A stretch of 64,000 nt of DNA, taken from assembly GCA_047495785.1 (NCBI GenBank), contig JBLDXI010000032.1:186001-250000 (forward strand), given 5' to 3'. The position numbers and the translations under genes were made by a program. The notes beneath the pieces are model-generated. The model saw nothing but the letters and a program-made list of their open reading frames with translations. It made no database searches and had not been told where the DNA came from. Every line of letters starts with the position of its first letter. The first letter of the stretch is position 1. Below, piece after piece: positions 36,255-47,585 of this stretch. The stretch comes from Lepidodermella squamata. Lineage: Eukaryota; Gastrotricha.

Positions 36255-38265
36255 ATGATGAAAGTTGAAGTCAAACAACAACCCGAAGAAGTCCCCGACG
36301 ATGAATTGATTCCTGTTGCCCCACTGCAAAACTGTCAAAATGCGCCGGATAGCACGAATCGAAAATCCAAGAACACCGCGAAAACAATCAAATTCGCTCT
36401 TGGTTCATTCACGACCTGGCGGCAAGAAACTCTTAAAAAGCCTGATAACGAAATTCCTGAGGGTAAATATTGAAAATCAATTTTTTGTATAATTTTTTAA
36501 ATAATTTCTTTTAAGATGAATTGCAATTTTGGACAATGGATATCCATCTGCTACCCGAAGACCAAATCGTGAAGCAAATGACTCGATTTCCTGTTGAAAA
36601 TCGGCGAGCTGATGGCACTCCTTACAACGGCCGTAGCATATGCCAAATGGTCGATTGCCTCATGATGCACCTGCGCGAGAAGGGACGGCAATTCGCTTGG
36701 CGAACCGATCCAAGCTACTCATCCATCAAGCAAGCAGTTGAAGTCGCGCTGAGAAATGCGACACCGCCCCAGCCGAATAGTCGGCTGGCTTCGAAGCGGC
36801 GATTGTGGGACACAGCTGAGGCGAGGGGTGTCGTGAAATGCGGCAAATCGGATCCGAATCAGCTGATCACTTCGTTGATCTACAAAATTGGACTGTTCAC
36901 CGGTGCGAAAAGCGGCGAGGAATTGCGGTATTTTGAATTCAGGCACTTCGATTTTGTCGATTTGGAACTTGGCAAAGCTTTGCGGATCACCTACCCCGAT
37001 TGTCTCATCGAAAAATGGAAACCTGAGAAAAATGTGAGCCACAAAAAAATTACAGCTTGAAATTCAATTTTTCCTTAATTTTTAAAATTAAAAAATTGAA
37101 AAATGTTGGACATCTAGCCTGAGGGTACCAGGATGCTGAAGTAAAACATTATCAATAAAAAACACGGAAAATTGAAAATAGCAAAATATCGGAAAATCAA
37201 GTGCTTAAATTTAGGGTTGAAACCTGAATTTTACTCACTTGCAAATAATATTTAGACCTTAGAAACATAAAATTGAAGAATCGGCGAATTTCCAATGTGA
37301 CCCAGTTTTTTTTAATTTGGTAACTTTTTGTATGAAAATTCAGGTAATTTTTTTGATTAAACCTACCGAGAGAAAATTCCATCTTTTATCGGCGATTTAA
37401 ACGGGGAAATAAAAAAAAATCGGAGAAAACCCGGAAAACCCCATGGTAACTGGTTCGGTAATTTTCGGTATTTTACTTGAATGCTATTATCGGGATTTTT
37501 AGAACTTTTCTACAATTTTTCTGGCCATGAGATGTGACTTCGTCTCTCTTTTTAGATTTACTGAACCCTTTTTCGTGTCTAAACAATCATGAATAATTAT
37601 CAACTAATTTTGTTGACCCAAGGACTATTTTTTTGTCATAGTTTGTCGATGTGTACCCGTTTTCCGACAGCTACAACAACGACGACAGTTGTCTGGTTCG
37701 CCTTTTCGAATTTTACATGTCCAAGGTACCGCCAGAAAGCCTTCAGAAACCTTGGTTCTTCGCCCGACCTTTGAATGTTCGCCGTGATACCGATCGGTGG
37801 TTCGCCGATTCTCCAGCCGGTATCCACTCACTCGAAAGATTTGTCCGCGAACTACACACCCAATGCGGATTAGACGGGCAGCAGCAAAGTTCGAAAAGTC
37901 GAAATTCACGCGACAATTTGGACGGGTCATCTTCAAGTTGCGACAGCACCCAGCCGAATTTCGAGCCTGTTTCACCGAAGCAAATGAGATTAAGCTGCGA
38001 TGTTGAACCTACTATCGAGTCTACTAGTCGATGTTACTCAGAATCAGAGAATAATCAATCAGAAAGTGATGGCTGTTTGGACCTTTCCTCGGGCAGGAAA
38101 GTCGAGCAATCTATTTTGTTACCTGGAAATTCGTCGAAATCTTCGGTTAATATCGGCGAAATTTTGGCGCAATTGAACATGCCAACCGGGCAAAATGCGG
38201 CGCCCTTTGAAGTTAACATTAAATACGAGCCAAACGGAGCTTTCAGCATAACGATTAAGAAATAA
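36255..38265 (+). CDS. QRICH1/ZMYM-like protein with Crypton-derived DUF3504-type domain
   Basis: Three exons, 36255-36462, 36516-37033, 37642-38265 (1350 nt, 449 aa). The ATG at 36255 is the first in this exon; an upstream exon cannot be excluded. The middle exon carries an N-terminal helical module (DIHLLPEDQIVKQMTRFPVE) and a recombinase-derived core (LITSLIYKIGLFTGAKSGEE, LRYFEFRHFDFVDLELGK). The third exon continues it (DSCLVRLFEFYMSKVPPESL, KPWFFARPLN, SLERFVRELHTQCGL), matching the end of the DUF3504 domain in QRICH1, ZMYM2-4 and KCTD1-type proteins. Those are domesticated tyrosine-recombinase fragments from Crypton transposons, used as chromatin or transcription factors. The residue at the recombinase Arg-box position appears to be Lys (FTGAKSGEE), in line with lost catalysis. 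The tail is Ser-rich and acidic. Another small exon may lie in the 608-nt second intron. A nuclear role is inferred. Confidence 0.8.
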
Positions 38266-38297
38266 TAAAATCATTCATTTTTTTACTGAAATATTGT

Positions 38298-38876
38298 TCA
38301 CCAATATCTAAAATAAAATCTGAGTACGAGTAGGGCGGCTGTGATAAGGCCGCCGACGATGCCGAGCACAGCCAGGATGATTGCCAATCGGTATTCGTTG
38401 CGGGAAGCGACGCCGGGCGGTCGGCATGCGAAAATGAGCGCCGGCATGGCGCACGGCCACGCGCACAAGATGAGCGCAATTATTGCGAGGGGCAGCGCGG
38501 CGCGGCGCATGCCTAGAATTTGCGGGTCATCAACTACAACCACACCGCCGCCTGCATCATGCTCGTCGTGATACGGCGCTATCCCGGCTCCGTAACTAGC
38601 CGCCATCATCGACATGCGACCATGGGGCGTCATCATGTGAGGGTTCTGCCCCATTTGCTGATAGGTTGGGTAGGGTGAGAAGAACCCGGGTGTCGGGTAT
38701 TGCGGTTGAATCGGGGATGTTGCGTTGTAGGCGATTGAGGGCGGCCGGTTTCGAACGGCGTCGTTGTAGGATGGGGGTTCGGGTAGTCTAGGGGAGGCAT
38801 TGCTGTTATTCGAGCCGGCATTAACGACTCGGGACCTGCCAGTGCTCGATGGTTTAGGCTCGTTTGGTGCAACCAT
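38298..38876 (-). CDS. Two-transmembrane protein with Pro-rich N-terminus and PPxY motif
   Basis: A single-exon 192-aa frame. The N-terminal 120 residues are Ser/Pro/Asn/Tyr-rich and contain PEPPSYNDAV, a PPxY WW-ligand motif. Two hydrophobic segments follow (PLAIIALILCAWPCAMPALIF and LAIILAVLGIVGGLITAALL) around a short polar loop, ending FYFRYW. It is paralogous in layout to 33214-33579 and 46550-47059. PPxY motifs in small membrane proteins often recruit NEDD4-type ubiquitin ligases; that role is inferred. It converges on the DUF3504-like gene with 32 bp between stop codons. Confidence 0.7.
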   Translation of the reverse strand: MVAPNEPKPSSTGRSRVVNAGSNNSNASPRLPEPPSYNDAVRNRPPSIAYNATSPIQPQYPTPGFFSPYPTYQQMGQNPHMMTPHGRMSMMAASYGAGIAPYHDEHDAGGGVVVVDDPQILGMRRAALPLAIIALILCAWPCAMPALIFACRPPGVASRNEYRLAIILAVLGIVGGLITAALLVLRFYFRYW

Positions 38877-39195
38877 AACAAGCCTAACATAACCTCTAAA
38901 TATGAGAGATTAATTGTATTTAATTTGGAATTGGGACGAGTTCGTGTAGTCTTATAGATGAACCAGAAATGGGATACGCACCTGGTTTTTCAATGCACTG
39001 CGCATGTTGTAGCGTGGCAACTTCATTAATGGAAGTTCTTTTGATCAAAAGATTTACTATACACCCGGTCTTTTCCAGGATAAAATGTCATTGAAATTTC
39101 ATCTGCGCGTTTTATTGAATACAAGATACCGAAATATGCACAAATGTACCTATTTTGAGTAATTAGTTGTTTATTGGGTGCACCCTAAATGCTTT

Positions 39196-39519
39196 TCATA
39201 TATAATCATAGCCATGTAAGACAAGGATGATAATAACAAAGCTGAGCAATAGATACACTGACATGATTGAGAATATGATGCATTTAACATTTGATTTCTT
39301 GCAACCAGTTTCGCTTTCGACGAGCTTCACATCCGGAATGTCATCGTCATTTTCGGCATCATTCGGCGGGTAAGTGACGAAGATATGGGAACCATTGATG
39401 TCGTCGGCAGTTGGAGCCTTTGAATCCAAGTTGCGGCCAGGGAAAATGCTTGTCATCCCATCGAACGGCTCAATGTCCTGAGTCAGAGGTGACGCATGAA
39501 AGCCGGAAGATGAGCTCAT
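39196..39519 (-). CDS. Small one-transmembrane (tail-anchored) protein
   Basis: A single-exon 107-aa frame starting MSSSSGFHASPLTQ. The first 78 residues are polar and acidic without a signal peptide (NDAENDDDIPDVKLVESETG). A CKKSNVKC stretch leads into one hydrophobic helix (about 81-101, IIFSIMSVYLLLSFVIIILV), then a six-residue tail. The layout (about 105 aa, one helix at the extreme C-terminus) matches the gene at 45719-46018, and both sit beside a two-TM gene on the same strand. Family unknown. Confidence 0.55.
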   Translation of the reverse strand: MSSSSGFHASPLTQDIEPFDGMTSIFPGRNLDSKAPTADDINGSHIFVTYPPNDAENDDDIPDVKLVESETGCKKSNVKCIIFSIMSVYLLLSFVIIILVLHGYDYI

Positions 39520-40419
39520 TGTTGGAGGTTATTCTATATTCCTTTTAGAAGCTTTAGTTGCAATCTTTCAGCGGTTTTATGTGTAAGGAACGTGGCAAGT
39601 ATTGCCGCAAATTGAGTCCTCAATGAACGGCGTTCATTTTTCGTGAACATTACTCATCATAGTATGTGCATACTGTATATATCATAGTATGTCCTATAGC
39701 CAAACAAGAATGGCTAAGAGGCGTGCCTTTTAATCACATGAAAATTTGAGTCATTTATTCACGTTTGACCCCGGCATATTTCATAAACTTTAAATTAGAT
39801 TAAATTGTCGCCTTGATCCCGGAGAAATGTCAGTTGTTCAAAGCAGTCGACTCACTAATTTATAATACTGGCTTTAACGTGACGAAGTTTTTGAACTTGG
39901 GTTCAAAATAATATGCCGGCATAAGTATCGTTATTTGACAACAACAACTTACACCTCCCACGTTAAGTTTTTCAATAATGACCCCAATTTACAAAGCAGA
40001 ACGCAAGCGTCATGATTCATATACAGAAACATCAGCATCAGGAATGGGTACGTCATCTCTTCGAGCATCAATAACCGTTGGCCAATCGTTCTGCTGCGTT
40101 TCGAATTATCTGCGCACTTCGCAATCCGACGTCTTGGGTTTATTTATAACGATATAATTAACTTGGAACTTATTAATATTCAAGTTCAATCTTGAGGATG
40201 AATGAAATCGGGTTGTCGGTTCAAGTAATTTGAGGAGGATTTTAAGACACCCGGAAAGTGCGGAACCATCAAGAAAATTGTCAACAAGAATGATTTTCCT
40301 ATTAACGTTAATTAAATGCGAGGCAAAGACCTGTCAGCTTCAAAGAGCAGCGGAATACGAATCCCATAATCTAAGAAAGCCTGCAAATCGGCTAGTCATT
40401 TGCAATATAATTTGGAAAA
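39520..40419. other. Divergent promoter region
   Basis: Separates the tail-anchored gene (minus) from the first GABA-B-like receptor (plus). A CATAGTATGT direct repeat lies near 39658 and 39685. No gene seen. Confidence 0.4.
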
Positions 40420-43400
40420 ATGACCTTTTGCCATCCACTGGTAATGATCGCGACTTTCTTCACTGTAGTCGAAACACAGCCTTCAAAGTTCAACTGGACT
40501 CTACCAATGCCGGGCCTCATAACATCCTCAAGCGGCTTGAGGAGCGGGAAATTGCGACTGAACATTTTAGCATCCATAAATTACGGTAAGACTTTGTCTC
40601 AATATCGTTTTCTGATCTCAATCTGATGTTTTCTTGAAGACGGAGCGATATACCCATTAGGACCACTATGCACTGAAGCTTTAAGGATCGGGCTAGATGC
40701 CCTAGAGCAGGCCAATGTTCTTCCTGAATACGAGCTTGCGGCAGAGCTTATCGATGATACGGTGAGCATTTTTTCCTATTGTAATTTCTGTTATACTCTG
40801 ATCGATCTCAGTGTTACCAGTACCCTGGAGTCGAGCGAATTGTTAGACGGTTTAATTCGGAGGACCCGGGCATCAACCGTGTCCCAATTATGACAGGGCC
40901 AATGTGCTCCCTCCATCGATACACTGGGCGGATGCTCCAGCATTATCAGATGATTGGGGTAGTATGATTTTTCAGTATTTCCTGGCTTTCTAATCCCATT
41001 TTAATACATCTCAGATCACAGCGATATCGCCAGTTCGCGAAGTTCAATCAATGCGAAATGCGTATCGCAATCTTTACGTAATGAATCCACCGGCCGAAGT
41101 CACATATCAAGCTCTCGCCGAGTTTGTTAATTCAATGGGATGGAGAAAAATTGCTGTGATAACTGAGTCATCCAGCTATTGGCAAGAGGTTGGCTTCAAA
41201 ATTTCATTTTTACGTGTTAAAAATTTCATTTTTGCGTGTTTTGCTCAACAGGTTGAAGGGTGCATTACTAAGGAGCTGAAATCGCGCAACATATCGATTG
41301 CAGGAGTTACTAAGGTGGTTGCTGATGCTGATCCGTCTATGATGGATTTCGAATCTGCTGTAGTCGAAACGATAAAATTTGACTCTAACATATTTCTGAT
41401 TAATACGTATCATACCGCCGCAGTTGCTTGCTGGTTCCACCGCTACAACATATCGGGAAGTGGCTACGTCTTCCTAATAGAAGGCCACGGAATCTTTTAC
41501 CCGAACGATCGAAGCCATCAGTTAAGCTGGTGCAAAGAGGCTATGTTACTCAAGGTAGGTTGATCTAGATTCGGTGGAGATTGGCATCGTATTTTCTGTA
41601 GATGTTGCTTAGCACCTTTCTCTATGATTTCTCATCCGCGGCGAATGATGATTCTTTGGGAGCCCAGAGTGATTCTCTCGGAATGACGGCACGGGACTTT
41701 GAAAATCGCTTGAAATCACGCATTCAACGTCCAGAAACGAATTCGTTGTGGTGGGAGTGGAGAACTTATTGCTACAGCCAAATCGTTGCGGCTGGCTTAG
41801 TTCTAAATACTACGGAATCTTATTTGAATTCAAGTTATTTTAGCTATCTACTTTAATTTTCAACTCAGTAATTTATTCAGGGAACGAAAGCTTGATTGAT
41901 TGGGCAACTGGCAGCAAGAACTTCCGCAACAATGGTCAAGTTATCGAGGAAGCTTTAAAAAAGGAATTGCATCGGCTACGATACAAAACCCTGTTAGGGT
42001 ATGATCTGCGATTCGATAACGTTACCGGTGCAAGCAAGGCGATTAGAAACGCCACAATTTATCAGATTAGGAGCCGTTCGAATGGAACAAGTATCTTGAT
42101 AGAAACAATTAAAATTGAGAAGGTCGGATCGTACTGGAGGAACTACTCTGGAAAGGGGTTATATACCCCAGGACAAGTCATCTGGCAAACGAAATCAGGC
42201 AAACCCCCTTATGATTCCATTCGAACTATTGTCATCGGCAACAATTTAATCTCTCCTTCAATCCGTACAATATTGCTAGGCAAGTCCACATACCAAATAT
42301 TTCTTGTTCAATAATGTTCTTGAAATGTAATAGTTATCGCAGCCACTTTGCTTGTTGGAATCTTTTGCATTTCGGCTATCAATGCTATCAAAGTTCGCCA
42401 GAAGAACCGCGCAGTTTTGAACTCATTCCCGCTGCAAAACTATCAGATCCTAATGAGTGATACGTTTTTGCTTCTGGGCGTTTTAGCTACGCCAGCGGAG
42501 TTTCAGGATGTCACTTCGACAAGGTGCATGGCAACAATTGGTCTACTCAACATCGGGCTGATCAACCTTATAACAGCCATGTCAGTCAAAATGATGGCAG
42601 CTATTTGGATCCGTGAAACTATTACTCTGAAGTTTGAATCAGCAAAAAGAATGAAATTCAACAGCAACTGGTCATCGAAACAGCGTTCTACGCATCTAGA
42701 GGCGCTCAAGCAACGGGAGAGAAAGCGCGTTGAAGACTACAAAAAGAAGCTGCGACCGCTATGCACCATCGGCCCTTCGATCATGTTGGTTTACAGTATC
42801 ATCTGGTTTACCGTAGAGCCACTTACTGTTTCAGTTGTGGACAACTACTTCGAAAATGCAGTTGATAGCATTCGAATTCGGCATTATACGAGGGTCTGTG
42901 CCCTCCCTCCGACTCTTGCGTCAAACGTTCTGCTCGGACTCTTTGCCACAATTTACGCCATATTGCTTTTAAGGCAAATACCACTTGCTTTCTATCTTCG
43001 AACGGTAAGGAATTTAGTTGAGTTATGTTATTCAGCTATTTCAAAATTCATTAGAGCTCACTGGAGTATATGAATGATTTGCACTTGGTGTCGACATCCG
43101 CTTATTGTACCTGCATATTCGTGCTTGCCGCAACCACTCTCCTTGCCTGTTTCTTCAACAACAACGGAAGTGTTGTTCAAACCGGCATCGCATTCACTTC
43201 CGTTGTTATCGTGTGCATAAGCCTAGGGACAGTATTTTTACCTAAGGTAAGTCTGTTTTAGGCCTATTTGCATTATCATTCCAATTTGTTCGTCATTGCA
43301 GTTCCGGCAAGGCTATTATCTTCAAACTCGACCGAAGAGACGTACTAACAATAAAGATATGCCAAAGATAGAGATTTCTACTCCCGTTCCGAACAATGAT

Positions 43401-43520
43401 TCCCAGCCTCCATCACAGCCAGGATCCAAATTCGACTCTCAGCCCGGTTCCCTCAACACTGGCTCTAAAGAAACAGGTTTAGACTCGGAGCCAAGCTCCA
43501 GCTCCAGTTTGCCCAAGTGA
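40420..43520 (+). CDS. GABA-B-like class C GPCR, intron-rich member
   Basis: Ten exons: 40420-40585, 40640-40761, 40812-40958, 41015-41188, 41252-41554, 41602-41833, 41881-42279, 42334-43004, 43055-43246, 43302-43520 (2625 nt, 874 aa). All nine introns are 47-63 nt; the seventh has a GC donor (CTAG/gcaagt). A signal peptide (MTFCHPLVMIATFFTVV) precedes a Venus-flytrap ligand domain (LGPLCTEALRIGLDALEQAN; LAEFVNSMGWRKIAVI). WQTKSGKPPYDS, matching the W....G.PP.D linker of GABA-B receptors, leads into seven hydrophobic helices. The TM5-TM6 loop EYMNDL matches GABA-B E-INDH. TM7 ends FLPK, like FVPK. The tail is Ser/Pro-rich. GABA-B receptors signal through Gi/o as heterodimers; the ligand here is unknown. 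The 63-nt fourth intron is in frame and open, so its retention would add 21 residues. Confidence 0.88.
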
Positions 43521-43582
43521 TTCATTCACAAATGAAAAATGGCATTAAATGCTTACAAGCGCCAGCAATTTTAATGTTTGAC

Positions 43583-45266
43583 TCATAAAAGAATGGCTTC
43601 AAGATAGATACATTCACGATTTTGAAATAAATGCGTCACCTTTACATCAGAGTCCAAAGCATCATCGCCGTACAAAGCACCTCTTTGATTTGCTAGTTGA
43701 GCAGGCCCGAGAGCCTCGTAAATTTTGTATAATTTAAAACGTGGGTGAGCTATAGTTGAGTTTAACCTTCTTCCTGTTTCGTCGCGATAGTTGCTCCAGA
43801 TTGGTCGATATAAAAACGGCTTTAGTGGGTCATTTTCAGAATTGAAGCTAAAAGCTTCTGAGATAGCGGTTAGAATGCTATCGAGATTAACTTGTTCAAT
43901 TGAGACAAACGCGTCGAGAAACTCGAATTTCCCACGCTCTCGAACAAAGAAATGAAGATGATACGTACTACCGTAAGACATGCAGCCTGAGGCTGGAATT
44001 TGCTTCAATTCAGCCTGCCGAATGCGATCAGCGACATGAATGCATAGTCGACAATTAGAGTGAACATTAGCAAGGTCTATAAGGGCGAGGAATTGAGCAG
44101 ATGGACCGGTTGTTTTCCAGGATAGATAGGCTTCATAAGCCGAGTCATCTTGCGACAATGAGATCATTTGACTAGCTACGGCTTGTACATCTTCCAAGGT
44201 GTTTATAACCAGTACTGATTGATTCGAAGGTTGAAAATCTGCGATATTAGGCGCTCCAATGATTACAGGCACGGTTCCTTCTTTTAGGGCCTGGAAGAAC
44301 TTTTCAGTAACATAATCGATCTCAATCGAGTTTTCGAAAGCTGAAAAATAGAAAAAGTGAGCAATCACAATCCAGCTAGATAATTAGCATACCTAGGTGA
44401 AATTTGTATCGACCGATGATGTGTTCTTTCTGCTCATACAGGGCGTTGCGCTTACGTCTGTATAGCGACTGCGCACAGCCGCCGAAAAAATCGACCAATA
44501 CAGGAGATATACTTTGAAGAGTCTCAACAGCTTTCAATCTGAAATTCATAGCATCACAGTTTGAAATGAAAGCTGAAGATAGAGCGATGGCTGATTTTCG
44601 CCTCGGAGGAGCCATGTAGTCGTGGAGAGCCCATGAAAAGTAAGGTACTGGTACGTCGCTGTCGAGGCGAACTGTCATCACAACATCGAAAAGCCGCCTG
44701 GCAGTCTCGAGGTCATTTAATTTAACGTATGCTGCTGATTCCATCGAACGATACACGGATAACACAGTTGATCGATTTTCGAAGGGCCAGAGGGTGAAAG
44801 CTGCGTCCATATCAGGCTGCTCACCAGTTACTACCTCCTGTTCCACCGAGGGCAATAAGATGCACCTTATAGAAGCCAGAATTATTCAAAATGAAATGGG
44901 ATAGCAGTCATGCGCCTACCTGATATCGCAATCAGTGACCTCCTGAGCAATCGTAACGGAATCTGAGTTCCCGATCACAATAGGTTGAGACTTGAAATCT
45001 CTGCTAGATAACTTTCGTCCAGAGTAAAATTTGTTAAACTGACGCCGTTTTGCGTCATACGCAGCGAATCGCCCAGACATGGCACCCCAAGCTAAAGAGT
45101 TGTTGGCTAATTTTCTGCTACGAGAATTCAGGCGCGGGCTGCTGGTGCTTAGTGGCATGAAACTAACATTCTCGTCCAATGTGTCTATGCTTGCGATGGC
45201 CAAAAGTCCGATGAATAATACTATTTCGGCCCCGATCACGATAAAAATCTTCGAAACTTTCTTCAT
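43583..45266 (-). CDS. GT10 alpha-1,3-fucosyltransferase, plant-type, copy 1
   Basis: Three exons, 45266-44920, 44865-44393, 44340-43583 (1578 nt, 525 aa). It is a type II Golgi-style protein: a short cytoplasmic N-terminus, one TM anchor (about 8-28, IFIVIGAEIVLFIGLLAIAS), a stem, then the catalytic region. VPVPYFSWALHDYMAPPRRK and ISNCDAMNFRLKAVE are followed by the GT10 donor motif (RYKFHLAFENS, IDYVTEKFFQALKEGTVP, VIIGAPN). The C-terminal third (GPSAQFLALIDLANVHSNCR, LCIHVADRIR, LHFFVRERGKFEF) matches the extension of plant core alpha-1,3-fucosyltransferases (FUT11/FUT12). The family moves fucose from GDP-fucose to GlcNAc in N-glycans. All motif residues appear intact. It converges on the receptor at 40420-43520, with 62 bp between stops. 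The acceptor is not predictable. Confidence 0.88.
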
Positions 45267-45718
45267 CTAGTTAATCTAGTCTTCTTCTAGTAAGGTGAAA
45301 CAACAACTGCTCTCACGCTAATTCATAGCTGATAAAGATTGTGAATGCATTCTGCTACGGGATCGGAGAAAAAATGTAAAAATCCAAGTTTCCTATAGAA
45401 TTGGTCTATGCAAATCAGAACGTGCTTTCATCCGGTGATGGCTGATCATACATAATTTTGTGACCACTTGTTTTATTGAGATTATTTATGCGCCTCCGCT
45501 GAATGAAGACCGGTAGTGGAGTGGCGGTTCCGTTTTGATCTCCCACTCATAAAGCAAAACTCTACAGATCTGTCAACATGTGTAATTTGCCCAGAGCCCG
45601 CGATTCAATATATGGGTTTGAATTTGCGCAGATCAATAGATCGAGATGAGACAAACCAATATTTGCTTCCCTTTCACAGTGGGGATACTTCTGTGGGAAT
45701 AAAACACCAGCAGATATT
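45267..45718. other. Intergenic spacer
   Basis: Lies upstream of the fucosyltransferase gene and downstream of the small gene at 45719. Nothing recognised. Confidence 0.4.
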
Positions 45719-46018
45719 TTATTGAAAATTATATTGCATCAAAACAAAAGTGATCACTGCAGTTAAAATCAAAATAATTGTAAACACCAGGAGAGTTACC
45801 ACTAGGTGGTGCCATAGCCTGTTGTTGCTACAGCGGTCGGTTTTTGAGGTAGATACCAAGTTGTCATGACTACTCAATCTGATGATGTAGGTAGGATTAT
45901 TGACAGGTTTGAATGCATTATCCAGCGATTCGCGTGAAATAGTGTCGATGTTGTACGAACCGTCTGATATTGATTTGATAGCTGTTGAAGTGGAGCTCTT
46001 TTCCTGTGGTTCTTTCAT
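45719..46018 (-). CDS. Small one-transmembrane (tail-anchored) protein, second member
   Basis: A single-exon 99-aa frame from the ATG at 46018 (MKEPQEKSSTSTAIKS). A longer reading upstream would start at a non-ATG codon. The N-terminal 70 residues are polar and Ser/Thr/Asn-rich. A single hydrophobic helix (VVTLLVFTIILILTAVITFV) sits at the extreme C-terminus with the short tail LMQYNFQ. Same size and layout as 39196-39519 and next to a two-TM gene, as there. Sequence similarity is weak, so shared origin is a hypothesis. Confidence 0.5.
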   Translation of the reverse strand: MKEPQEKSSTSTAIKSISDGSYNIDTISRESLDNAFKPVNNPTYIIRLSSHDNLVSTSKTDRCSNNRLWHHLVVTLLVFTIILILTAVITFVLMQYNFQ

Positions 46019-46549
46019 CTCAGAATGTCTCAACACCGATTGAAAAACTTCATGCGTAAATGCCGCTTCGCGCGATTATATACCATAAAATGTCTGTCTG
46101 TCGTGCTGAGGTTAAATTGTTGTGCTAAAGCATATGAATTTCTTACCAATTCGTGAGTAATAAAAGCTTCACCTGCGTTAACAAAAAATCCACAAAAACG
46201 TTGGTTTCCGGATGCAGTGCTTCGTCATCTGAAAGATATGTAGGATTGCTGATGATTTAGATGCTACAGTTGTACTTTCTTGGGCTCTTTTTGAAACAGT
46301 CATGTCGTGTTTTAAAAATAACTCACATTGAGTCAAGCGGGTGTCACTTTGCGCCTCTGATGAAAATGCATCTAAAATGTACGCACTTTGCAGCCATCCG
46401 GTTCATGGCCTACCTCTTCGTCGTTCGTCTTTCGTCCTGTTGAAGCAAACATCTAAACAGTTCAAAAATAGTGATTCGGCCTCTGCATAATCCAGCCTTT
46501 TTACTTCGAAAAACCATGACAGTGGAAAAATTGCTGCCATTCAAAGTCA

Positions 46550-47059
46550 TCATATTGTTACAGAGAAAAGTGTCATGAGCCTCGCCCCTACTCCAATCCC
46601 AATGCATATTCCGACAGCAGATAGGCTGAGTGAAATGAAGTAAATCCGAGTTTTATTCGCCTTCTTCATCGCTAGGACGATTCCAGGCACTGAAAAGAAC
46701 CAAATGCCGAAGAGGAAAGAGATAACAGCCAAAGCGATTGCAGCTTTTCGAACCCTTTTCACCTCGTGGTCGATGTTATCTGTATCTGTCACGACTATTC
46801 GCGGCCTGACAAGATTCGGATTGCGCTTATTCAAGGCTCCAAGATTCGGCGCTGAGAACACAGATCGCAGTGGGGAATGTTTCATCGGTATAAACCTGTC
46901 CGGATACGGTGCTCTTGGAACCGGAGGCACCTCGGCAAGGACTCTGGGCAAAGATTCACGGGACAACAAAATATTACGGCAAGACGGTGGTTGCTCTTCG
47001 AGCGTGTAAATTGGTGATGCATAATCGGGGGTTAAAGTTACAGATTCTGCTGTGACCAT
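46550..47059 (-). CDS. Two-transmembrane protein, third member
   Basis: A single-exon 169-aa frame from an ATG. The Pro-rich N-terminal 100 residues (PPVPRAPYPDRFIPMKHSP) lead to a basic patch (EVKRVRK), then two hydrophobic segments (AAIALAVISFLFGIWFFSVP and ISLSLSAVGICIGIGVGARL) around the polar loop KKANKTR. It shares the RRAA/RKAAIAL entry, the Pro-x-(I/L)-(V/I)-x-A ending of TM1 and the LS-x-x-GI core of TM2 with 38298-38876 and 33214-33579. The protein could be slightly longer if a donor near the stop is used. Function unknown. Confidence 0.6.
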   Translation of the reverse strand: MVTAESVTLTPDYASPIYTLEEQPPSCRNILLSRESLPRVLAEVPPVPRAPYPDRFIPMKHSPLRSVFSAPNLGALNKRNPNLVRPRIVVTDTDNIDHEVKRVRKAAIALAVISFLFGIWFFSVPGIVLAMKKANKTRIYFISLSLSAVGICIGIGVGARLMTLFSVTI

Positions 47060-47585
47060 CGATGGATGCCACGGCTAGCAGCAGATTGTAGTTGAGCGAT
47101 TATTTACGAAAAATACTAAATTTCCTCTTAAAACTCTGTTTCAGCGTTGATGTGCTCCCGAACTTCCTGTCATGCGGAAAGCTATCGATTCTACGTAGGA
47201 TAAGCTTGTCTTTATATGATACTCTGCTTGGATACTTATTGAACTCCGGCCAAACTGGCATTGAAGCATCAGAACTAACCAGAACACTAAAAAAGCTCAT
47301 ATTTTAACTCTAGGGGTTGCGAGGGAGATCCGCTCATTATTTTTACGAGCGATGCCTGGTCACGTTGTATCTTGTATCACAATATGCTGTTGGAGTGCAT
47401 TATTTACTCGCATGGTCGAGAAAAACGTGATAAAAATACGTTCACATTATTAACACGTCAGAGCATACGCTCATATTCACAGCATTTAAGGGAGATTCTA
47501 CGATAAAGCCAGAGAGATTATTTCTTGGTCTGAAGTGGCCGTACATGCTGCAGCTCAACCTGACTAAGCACAACAAATACGCATT

